From Paenibacillus_F sp047238265 (GTDB lineage Bacteria; Bacillota; Bacilli; Paenibacillales; NBRC-103111), in the NCBI RefSeq assembly GCF_047238265.1, contig NZ_JBDFMM010000001.1, positions 248,001-312,000 of the forward strand: 64,000 nt of DNA, read 5' to 3'. Under the pieces are notes generated by a model, which saw only the letters and a list, made by a program, of their open reading frames with translations, did no database searches and had not been told where the DNA came from. Below are positions 55,189 through 62,219 of this stretch, one piece after another. Each line of letters starts with the position of its first letter. Position 1 is the stretch's first letter. Position numbers and translations under genes: made by a program.

Positions 55189-55461
55189 CCATTGCTTATC
55201 GGGGCATGAATATTACATATAGGAAGCCCCAGGGGATATCCGAAGCTTTCCTCAGGAAAGCCTGGCCCCAAAGGTCTTGCGAAGAAGGTTTTCCTGAACG
55301 AAAGCTTTTCCGTTTCGACCGCCGGTTTTTGCCGGTGTGCCTCATATGCGGTTCCGGTTGTCCATTCGGAGAGCCCGGGTCCGCTGCACGCTTGCCGTCC
55401 TTCCCTTAAAGGGAAAGGATAGGCTTTAGTTTACGACGACAGTTCTACTGGAAGATCAGCC

Positions 55462-55535
55462 AATGCTTACGACGCCAGCTTTCCCTTCGGAAAGCTCAGT
55501 TAATGCTTACGATGCCAGCTTTCCTTCGGAAAGCT
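55462..55535 (+). repeat. Tandem direct repeat with hairpins before pgk
   Basis: Copy 1 at 55462-55496 and copy 2 at 55502-55535 share AATGCTTACGAYGCCAGC and then TTTCC(C)TTCGGAAAGCT, differing by one substitution and one C. Each copy folds into AGCTTTCC-TTCGGAAAGCT. Copy 2 ends two bases before GAGGAGG of pgk. Confidence 0.85.
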
Positions 55536-55551
55536 TTGAGGAGGATATTTC

Positions 55552-56733
55552 ATGAACAAGAAAAGTGTTCGCGATGTAGAAGTTAACGGTAAACGCGTGT
55601 TTGTACGCGTCGATTTCAACGTGCCGCTCGAAAACGGCCAAATTACGGACGATACACGTATTCGTGAAACACTGCCGACGATCAAGTTCCTGATCGATAA
55701 AGGCGCTAAAGTTATCCTTGCGAGCCATCTGGGCCGCCCGAAAGGCCAAGTCAACGAAGACCTGCGTCTGACGCCGGTAGCGGCTCGCCTGTCCGAGCTT
55801 CTCGGCAAGCCTGTAGCGAAAGCGGACGAGGCTGTCGGCGAAGCGGTTCAAGCGAAAGTAAACGAGCTGAAAGACGGCGACGTGCTGCTTCTTGAGAACG
55901 TCCGCTTCTACCCGGGTGAAGAGAAGAACGATCCGGAGCTGGCTAAACAATTCGCGGCACTGGCCGACCTGTACGTGAACGATGCTTTCGGCGCCGCTCA
56001 CCGCGCGCATGCTTCCACGGAAGGCATCGCTCATCAGCTTCCGGCGGTTTCCGGTCTCTTGATGGAGAAAGAGCTGGACGTGCTGGGCAAAGCGCTTAAC
56101 AATCCGGAGCGTCCATTTACCGCGATTGTCGGCGGATCCAAAGTTAAAGACAAAATCGATGTTATCAATAAAATGCTTGAAATTGCCGACAACATCCTTA
56201 TCGGCGGCGGCCTTTCCTACACCTTCTTTAAAGCACAAGGCCATGAAATCGGACAATCTCTCGTAGACAACGAGAAACTTGATCTGGCACTCGGCTTCAT
56301 CGAAAAGGCGAAAAAACTCGGCAAGAACTTCCTTCTGCCGGTAGATATCGTCATTTCGGATGACTTCAGCGCGAATGCCAACACCAACATCGTCGGAATC
56401 GATTCCATTCCGGCCGATTGGGAAGGCATCGACATCGGTCCGAAAACACGTGAACTTTACGCCGACGTTATCAAGAACTCCAAGCTTGTCGTCTGGAACG
56501 GACCTATGGGCGTGTTCGAAATCGAGCCGTTCTCCCACGGTACGCGTGCGGTAGCCCAGGCTTGTGCCGACACATCCGCTTACACCGTCATCGGCGGCGG
56601 CGACTCCGCGGCGGCAGCCGAGAAGTTCCACCTCGCCGACAAGATGGACCATATCTCCACAGGCGGCGGTGCTTCCCTGGAGTTCATGGAAGGCAAAGTT
56701 CTGCCCGGCGTAGTCGCTCTTAACGACAAGTAA
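55552..56733 (+). CDS. pgk: Phosphoglycerate kinase
   Basis: Transfers phosphate from 1,3-bisphosphoglycerate to ADP. The 393-aa protein has RVDFNVPLENGQ near residue 18, SHLGRPKGQ near 60, VNDAFGAAHRAHAS, GGSKVKDKI, WNGPMGVFE and the C-terminal GGGDSAAA and STGGGASLE nucleotide-site loops. GAGGAGG precedes the ATG, right after the repeat hairpins. Confidence 0.97.
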   Translation: MNKKSVRDVEVNGKRVFVRVDFNVPLENGQITDDTRIRETLPTIKFLIDKGAKVILASHLGRPKGQVNEDLRLTPVAARLSELLGKPVAKADEAVGEAVQAKVNELKDGDVLLLENVRFYPGEEKNDPELAKQFAALADLYVNDAFGAAHRAHASTEGIAHQLPAVSGLLMEKELDVLGKALNNPERPFTAIVGGSKVKDKIDVINKMLEIADNILIGGGLSYTFFKAQGHEIGQSLVDNEKLDLALGFIEKAKKLGKNFLLPVDIVISDDFSANANTNIVGIDSIPADWEGIDIGPKTRELYADVIKNSKLVVWNGPMGVFEIEPFSHGTRAVAQACADTSAYTVIGGGDSAAAAEKFHLADKMDHISTGGGASLEFMEGKVLPGVVALNDK

Positions 56734-56760
56734 GAGATACAGAGAGGAGTTTTGAAGATC

Positions 56761-57513
56761 ATGAGAAAACCCGTTATCGCAGGTAACTGGAAAATGTTCA
56801 AAACCGTTTCCGAAGCGGCAAGCTTCGTGAATGATATAAAAGGCAAGGCGGAAGTGGCAGGGGTAGAGAGCGTAATTTGCGCTCCTTACACTAATCTTCC
56901 GGCGCTTGTCGAAGCTGTGAAAGGCACGTCGATCGGAATCGGCGCTCAGAACTTTCACTGGGAAGAAAACGGCGCATACACCGGCGAAATTTCCGGCGCT
57001 ATGCTCAAAGATCTCGGCGTCACGTATGTGATTATCGGTCACTCCGAGCGCAGAGCTTATTTTAACGAAACCGACGAAACGGTTAACAAAAAAGTTCTCG
57101 CTTCTTTCAACTACGGTCTGACGCCGATCGTTTGCGTAGGCGAGAAGCTCGAAGAGCGCGAAGCGGGACAAACGAAAGAAGTCTGCCGCGTACAGACGGA
57201 AGCGGCTTTCAAAGGCCTCAGCGCCGATCAGGCGAAACAAGTCATCGTGGCCTATGAGCCGATCTGGGCTATCGGTACGGGCAAATCTTCCACGGCTGAA
57301 GACGCCAACGAAGTTATTGCTTACATCCGCGAGCTGATCGCTTCTCTGTACGATTCCTCCGTAGCCGATGCGGTCCGCATTCAATACGGCGGCAGCGTAA
57401 AACCGGGTAACATCGCCGAGTACATGGCTCAGCCTGATATCGACGGAGCTCTTGTGGGCGGCGCCAGCCTGGAGCCGGCTTCTTACATCCAACTCGTTGA
57501 GGGGGCGAAGTAA
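56761..57513 (+). CDS. tpiA: Triose-phosphate isomerase
   Basis: Interconverts dihydroxyacetone phosphate and glyceraldehyde 3-phosphate. The 250-aa protein has Asn9-Lys11 in AGNWKMF, His94 in IIGHSERR, Glu166 in VAYEPIWAIGTGK and the phosphate loop YGGSVKPGN. ATG 56761 is favoured over TTG 56752, with GAGGAG at 56743-56748. Confidence 0.97.
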   Translation: MRKPVIAGNWKMFKTVSEAASFVNDIKGKAEVAGVESVICAPYTNLPALVEAVKGTSIGIGAQNFHWEENGAYTGEISGAMLKDLGVTYVIIGHSERRAYFNETDETVNKKVLASFNYGLTPIVCVGEKLEEREAGQTKEVCRVQTEAAFKGLSADQAKQVIVAYEPIWAIGTGKSSTAEDANEVIAYIRELIASLYDSSVADAVRIQYGGSVKPGNIAEYMAQPDIDGALVGGASLEPASYIQLVEGAK

Positions 57514-57514
57514 G

Positions 57515-59056
57515 ATGGCGACTAAACCGGTAGCGCTGATTATTCTGGACGGCTTCGGACTTCGTGGCGAGGTTCACGGCAACGCCGTGGCTCAAGCCAA
57601 GAAACCGAACTACGACCGCTATTGGAACCAGTTCCCTCATACGACGCTGACTGCCTGCGGCGAAGCCGTAGGTTTGCCGGAAGGCCAAATGGGTAATTCT
57701 GAAGTGGGGCACCTGAACATCGGTGCCGGCCGTGTGGTTTACCAGGATCTGACTCGTATTTCCAAGTCGATCCGGGACGGTGAGTTTTTCGACAACAATA
57801 CGCTGATCGGCGCCGTACGTCATGCGAAGCAGAACAACAAGAAGCTGCATCTGTACGGGCTGCTTTCCGACGGGGGCGTACACAGCCACATCGCGCACTT
57901 GTTCGCGCTGCTTGAGCTGGCGAAGAAAGAAGATCTGCAGGAAGTTTACATCCATGCTTTTCTGGACGGACGCGATGTAGCGCCCGATTCCGCGAAGAAC
58001 TACATGGAGCAACTCCAGGCCAAGATCGCCGAAATCGGCGTCGGCAAAGTGGCGACGGTGCAAGGCCGCTACTATGCGATGGACCGGGACAAGCGTTGGG
58101 AGCGGACCGAGAAATCTTACCGTGCGATGGTGTACGGAGACGGCCCGCACTACACGGACCCGGTCAAAGCGATCACCGAATCGTACGAGAAGTCCGTATT
58201 CGACGAATTCGTGATGCCGACTGTGATCACGGATGAGAACGACAAGCCGGTGGGACTCGTTGAATCCGGCGATGCGGTTATTTTCTTCAACTTCCGTCCG
58301 GACCGTGCGATTCAATTGTCGCAGGTATTTACGAATAAAGATTTCCGTGGTTTTGACCGCGGCGAGCTTTACCCGAAAGATCTGTACTACGTCTGTCTGA
58401 CGCTGTTCAGTGAAACGGTCGAAGGCTACGTCGCGTATAAACCGAAAGATCTCGATAACACGCTTGGCGAGGTTCTGGCTCAGCATAACAAGAGACAGCT
58501 TCGTATCGCCGAGACCGAGAAGTACCCGCACGTTACCTTCTTCTTTAGTGGCGGCCGTGACGTGGAACTGCCGGGCGAAACCCGTATTCTCATTCCGTCG
58601 CCGAAAGTCGCCACATACGACCTGAAACCGGAAATGAGCGCTTACGAGGTTGCGGCCGCAGCGGTGAAGGAAGTCAATGAGGACAAGCAGGACGTCATCA
58701 TTCTGAACTTCGCCAACCCGGATATGGTAGGCCACTCCGGCATGCTGGAGCCGACTATCAAAGCCGTTGAAGCCACGGACGAGTGCCTGGGCCAAGTCGT
58801 TGAAGCCATTCTCGCCAAGGGCGGAGTTGTCTGCATTACGGCCGACCACGGCAACGCGGACCTCGTCCTGGACGATGCCGAACGTCCGTTCACCGCTCAT
58901 ACGACGAACCCGGTGCCGTTTATTGTTACATCGAACGACGTCACTCTGCGCGAAGGCGGCGTTCTGGCCGACATCGCTCCGACGCTGCTGCACCTTCTGA
59001 AGCTGCCTCAGCCGCCGGAAATGACAGGTCTTTCGATCATCGAAGAGAAGAAATAA
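57515..59056 (+). CDS. gpmI: 2,3-bisphosphoglycerate-independent phosphoglycerate mutase
   Basis: Manganese enzyme of the alkaline phosphatase superfamily interconverting 3- and 2-phosphoglycerate. The 513-aa protein has metal-binding ILDGFG near residue 10, the phosphoryl-acceptor Ser62 in MGNSEVGHLN, FLDGRDVAP, FNFRPDRA, and the late NFANPDMVGHSG and TADHGNAD. ATG 57515 follows the tpiA stop by one base, with GAGGGGG upstream. Confidence 0.97.
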   Translation: MATKPVALIILDGFGLRGEVHGNAVAQAKKPNYDRYWNQFPHTTLTACGEAVGLPEGQMGNSEVGHLNIGAGRVVYQDLTRISKSIRDGEFFDNNTLIGAVRHAKQNNKKLHLYGLLSDGGVHSHIAHLFALLELAKKEDLQEVYIHAFLDGRDVAPDSAKNYMEQLQAKIAEIGVGKVATVQGRYYAMDRDKRWERTEKSYRAMVYGDGPHYTDPVKAITESYEKSVFDEFVMPTVITDENDKPVGLVESGDAVIFFNFRPDRAIQLSQVFTNKDFRGFDRGELYPKDLYYVCLTLFSETVEGYVAYKPKDLDNTLGEVLAQHNKRQLRIAETEKYPHVTFFFSGGRDVELPGETRILIPSPKVATYDLKPEMSAYEVAAAAVKEVNEDKQDVIILNFANPDMVGHSGMLEPTIKAVEATDECLGQVVEAILAKGGVVCITADHGNADLVLDDAERPFTAHTTNPVPFIVTSNDVTLREGGVLADIAPTLLHLLKLPQPPEMTGLSIIEEKK

Positions 59057-59216
59057 GTAACCCTCCCGCTTTTTGATTAAGACAGCAAGTTTTCGGGAAC
59101 CATTCCTTGGAATACAGCATCTTATTTTGATCGGTAAGGTGCGCCGCTGCCCTTTAAGGGAATGAGTTCCCGAAGTTTTTCATACACATAACCTTGTTAA
59201 GGAGTGTTCAAACACA

Positions 59217-60509
59217 ATGACTATCATTTCCGACGTTTATGCTCGCGAAGTACTTGACTCCCGCGGCAATCCGACTGTTGAAGTTGAAGTATATCTTGAA
59301 TCCGGCGTTGTAGGCCGCGCAATCGTACCTTCCGGTGCCTCCACAGGCGCTCATGAAGCTGTCGAGCTTCGCGATGGCGACAAAAGCCGTTACCTGGGTA
59401 AAGGTGTACTGAAAGCCGTTGACAACGTCAACTCGATCATCGCGCCTGAAATCATCGGTCTGAACTCCTTGGATCAAGTGTCCATCGACAAGAAAATGAT
59501 CGAACTGGACGGCACGCATAACAAAGGCAAGCTGGGCGCCAACGCGATCCTCGCGGTATCCATGGCGGTTGCCCGCGCTGCAGCTGAAGCGATGGAACTG
59601 CCTCTCTACGTTTATCTGGGCGGATTCAACGCCAAAACTCTTCCGGTTCCAATGATGAACATCATCAACGGCGGCGAGCATGCCGACAACAACGTTGACG
59701 TTCAAGAATTCATGGTACTTCCGGTAGGAGCTCCAACATTCAAAGAAGCTCTCCGCATGGGCGCAGAGATTTTCCATAACCTTAAATCCGTACTTAAAGA
59801 TAAAGGCCTGAACACGGCTGTCGGCGACGAAGGCGGTTTTGCACCGAACCTGAGCTCCAACGAAGAAGCGATCCAAACGATCATCACCGCTATCGAGCGC
59901 GCCGGTTACAAGCCTGGCGTTGACGTATTCCTGGGTATGGACGTTGCTTCCACCGAGTTCTTCAAGAACGGCAAATACGAGCTCGAAGGCGAAGGCAAAT
60001 CCTTCACGCCGGCTGAATTCGTTGACCTGCTTGCTTCTTGGGTAGACAAATACCCGATCCTGACCATCGAAGACGGCTGTTCCGAAGACGATTGGGAAGG
60101 TTGGAAATTGCTGACCGACAAACTGGGCGGTAAAGTTCAACTCGTCGGCGACGACCTGTTCGTAACGAACACCGAGCGTCTGTCCAAAGGCATCAACGAG
60201 AACATCGGTAACTCCATCCTGATTAAAGTAAACCAAATCGGTACGCTGACCGAAACATTCGACGCGATCGAAATGGCAAAACGCGCAGGCTACACGGCTG
60301 TTATCTCCCACCGTTCCGGCGAGAGCGAAGACAGCACGATTGCCGACATCTCCGTGGCAACCAATGCAGGACAAATCAAAACAGGCGCACCGTCCCGTAC
60401 GGACCGCGTAGCGAAATACAACCAGCTGCTTCGCATCGAAGATCAACTGGAAGGCGTTGCTCAATACGCCGGCAAAGAAGCTTTCTACAACTTGAAAAAA
60501 TTCAAGTAA
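59217..60509 (+). CDS. eno: Enolase
   Basis: Dehydrates 2-phosphoglycerate to phosphoenolpyruvate. The 430-aa protein has AREVLDSRGNPTVEVEV at the start, PSGASTGAHEAVELRD, the catalytic VGDEGGFAPN, metal ligands in TIEDGCSEDDWEGW and LVGDDLFVTN, and the loop SHRSGESED. AAGGAG lies before the ATG. The 160-base spacer before it contains a CCCTTTAAGGG palindrome near 59,155 but no clear promoter. Last enzyme of the glycolytic operon. Confidence 0.97.
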   Translation: MTIISDVYAREVLDSRGNPTVEVEVYLESGVVGRAIVPSGASTGAHEAVELRDGDKSRYLGKGVLKAVDNVNSIIAPEIIGLNSLDQVSIDKKMIELDGTHNKGKLGANAILAVSMAVARAAAEAMELPLYVYLGGFNAKTLPVPMMNIINGGEHADNNVDVQEFMVLPVGAPTFKEALRMGAEIFHNLKSVLKDKGLNTAVGDEGGFAPNLSSNEEAIQTIITAIERAGYKPGVDVFLGMDVASTEFFKNGKYELEGEGKSFTPAEFVDLLASWVDKYPILTIEDGCSEDDWEGWKLLTDKLGGKVQLVGDDLFVTNTERLSKGINENIGNSILIKVNQIGTLTETFDAIEMAKRAGYTAVISHRSGESEDSTIADISVATNAGQIKTGAPSRTDRVAKYNQLLRIEDQLEGVAQYAGKEAFYNLKKFK

Positions 60510-60567
60510 GAAAACCTTTCACAAGATTAACGGTTTAGCTTTTTAAACGTCGGGGAGGGTTATGAAT

Positions 60568-61293
60568 ATGAGTGCTTGGGTAAAAACGATTTTGCTGTTA
60601 ATCGGGTCGGCTTTACTAACTCAATTCATCCCTTTCTCGGCCTATTTCCGCAACCTGGACACCATGGTCCATGAGTTCGGGCACGCTGCAATGACGATGA
60701 TTCTCTCGGGAAAAGTCATGGCTATCGTGCTCAATGCCGATCACAGCGGGGTTACTTACTCGTCGGTCAGCGGCTCGTGGAAACTCCTGCCGATTTCGGT
60801 CGCAGGCTATGTGACGGCGTCCTTGTTTGCGGTTTTTCTTTTCTGGGCGTATGCCCGGGGGAAGCAGAGACTGGGACTCCAGGTGATGACGGTGATCGCC
60901 GTGCTGTCTCTGGTGCTGTTCGTACGCAATGAATTCGGAGTGGGCTGGCTGATCGGCTTTATCGCGCTGAACATCATTGTGCTCGCTTTTACGAGCGGGT
61001 TTATACGCAACGCCTATTACCTGCTTGTCGCCTTTCTTTGTCTGGAGGAGTCGGTCTACGGGCCGCTGACACTGTCGCTGCTTGCGGCGGGCAACCCGAA
61101 CAAAGCGGGAGACGCAACGAATCTGGCGTCCATCACGCCTGTGCCTGCTCTGATCTGGGGCGTTATTTTCCTGATTATTTCCCTCTGGTGCGCCAAAGCG
61201 GCCATTCAATATTTTCTGGGCGGCGACGCAAACAGGCGGAGGAAAGCCCGAAGGTCCGAAAGAGCTTATCCGATGGGCCCCGGGGAACGTTAA
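60568..61293 (+). CDS. M50-type membrane metalloprotease-like protein
   Basis: A 241-aa protein with about six membrane segments and HEFGH near residue 35, the zinc site of site-2-protease-type (M50B-like) proteins. A second conserved element may be the NADHSG stretch that follows. The C-terminus is basic (RRRKARRSERA). ATG 60568 is favoured over 60562 because GGGGAGG (60552-60558) then has normal spacing. It could cleave a membrane-bound regulator; substrate unknown. It may be read through from eno. Confidence 0.8.
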   Translation: MSAWVKTILLLIGSALLTQFIPFSAYFRNLDTMVHEFGHAAMTMILSGKVMAIVLNADHSGVTYSSVSGSWKLLPISVAGYVTASLFAVFLFWAYARGKQRLGLQVMTVIAVLSLVLFVRNEFGVGWLIGFIALNIIVLAFTSGFIRNAYYLLVAFLCLEESVYGPLTLSLLAAGNPNKAGDATNLASITPVPALIWGVIFLIISLWCAKAAIQYFLGGDANRRRKARRSERAYPMGPGER

Positions 61294-61316
61294 CCTCGTA
61301 ATTTAAGAAATCAATG

Positions 61317-61359
61317 ACCCGTTGTATGGAAGTTCTGTTCCGTCAGCGGGTTTTCTTTT
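61317..61359 (+). terminator. Terminator after the M50-like gene
   Basis: ACCCGTTG (61317-61324) pairs with CAGCGGGT (61344-61351), with an inner GGAA/TTCC hairpin and TTTCTTTT tail. Confidence 0.8.
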
Positions 61360-61399
61360 ATAAAGCAGGGAAAATTAATTAGGATGTCCAACCAGAATC

Positions 61400-61428
61400 T
61401 TGCAGAAAAAGGCCTTTTATGATAGACT
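61400..61428 (+). promoter_or_regulatory. Candidate secG promoter
   Basis: TTGCAG (61400-61405), 17 bases, TAGACT (61423-61428). Confidence 0.5.
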
Positions 61429-61474
61429 TTTAATGCACATTCTAAAAATAAGAACATGCTAATGAGGTGTCGAA

Positions 61475-61711
61475 TTGGTTATCCTGTTAAAAGTTTTGTT
61501 GGTTATCGCCTCGCTGGGCTTAATTGTAACGGTATTACTACAAAAGGGTAAAAGTGCGGGACTTTCCGGTGCAATCAGCGGTGGAGCCGAGCATTTATTC
61601 GGTAAAACGAAAGCTAGAGGCATGGACCTGGTTCTTGCCCGGATTACTGTGGTTTTGGCGGCTATTTTTATTGTATTGACGGTCATCGTGGCCTACGTAG
61701 TGAAGATATAA
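61475..61711 (+). CDS. secG: Preprotein translocase subunit SecG
   Basis: Small accessory subunit of the SecYEG channel. The 78-aa protein has two membrane helices (about 3-20 and 53-76) around the conserved cytosolic loop VLLQKGKSAGLSGAISGGAEHLFGKTKARG. It starts with TTG at 61475, with GAGGTG about eight bases upstream. A strong terminator follows. secG before rnr is the usual Firmicute order. Confidence 0.94.
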   Translation: MVILLKVLLVIASLGLIVTVLLQKGKSAGLSGAISGGAEHLFGKTKARGMDLVLARITVVLAAIFIVLTVIVAYVVKI

Positions 61712-61740
61712 CAACTGAACAGACGGTGCACATAAATTGC

Positions 61741-61774
61741 AAACAGCAGGGGGATGCTACTCCTGCTGTTTTTT
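61741..61774 (+). terminator. Intrinsic terminator after secG
   Basis: AACAGCAGG (61742-61750) pairs with CCTGCTGTT (61762-61770), then TTTT. Confidence 0.88.
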
Positions 61775-62219
61775 CATGGAGTTTTGCCGATTGTGGATAC
61801 TGACGCGCAGCGGTGAAAAGAATTGATTTGTTTATGTTTTCGTCTTTTCAGGATATACTGGTTAGTAACTTGCACCTGCTTGTCAACCGGTTAATTGTGG
61901 GTCTCGCCGGGAACCGTGAGGAATGATAAGGCAGAAGCTTAAACGAATCAACGACCGGAAAGCTGCAAGAAGACCCAACGAAGGCACTCCCGTTACCCGC
62001 GGCCGTAAAGGCCGGCAGGGACACCCGCAGACATCATACATCCGCCAGACCGAGATGCCCCGGAGGCAGGGGGGAAGCGGAAGACAGGTACCTGGAAATC
62101 CCTTAAGATGCCCGGCAGCGGGCGGAGAATGCGATTTGCAGCAGCGGCTAAACCTGTTCAAAGAAATGGTTATCGGGTATGAATACGGAGAAGCTCAACC
62201 TAATAAGAAGGTGACAACT
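61775..62219 (+). other. Long leader of rnr, stop-free in frame
   Basis: A 445-base region before the rnr start. TATACT at 61854-61859 may be a -10 (no good -35). From ATG 61923 to ATG 62220 the rnr frame is open for 99 codons, coding an Arg/Gly-rich stretch (MIRQKLKRINDRKAARRPNE and on). GTGAGG lies only two bases before ATG 61923, a poor site. The RNA can also fold: TGGGTCT (61898-61904) with AGACCCA (61970-61976), and a CGGCC/GGCCG hairpin near 62,000. It is either a structured leader or an N-terminal extension. Confidence 0.4.

Larger units (their letters stand above)
55143..55551 (+). other. Hairpin-rich gap-pgk spacer
   Basis: A 409-base spacer with no supported gene. In order it holds: a perfect 11-base stem with GAAA loop (55163-55188), a GCTTTCC/GGAAAGC hairpin (55245-55261), a CGAAA/TTTCG hairpin near 55,300, and a tandem repeat with two more hairpins (55462-55535) directly before the pgk ribosome site. 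No clear promoter or U-tract terminator. It probably adjusts message processing or stability. Confidence 0.55.

Noticed and set aside
55206..55409. 67-aa plus-strand frame in the gap-pgk spacer
   Set aside because: No ribosome site, and it spans hairpins of the spacer; composition not protein-like.
55507..57492. 661-aa open frame on the minus strand opposite pgk and tpiA
   Set aside because: It is the antisense shadow of two certain genes with strong codon bias, has no domain and no ribosome site.
57314..58993. 559-aa minus-strand frame opposite gpmI
   Set aside because: Antisense shadow; Arg/His/Val-rich composition without motifs.
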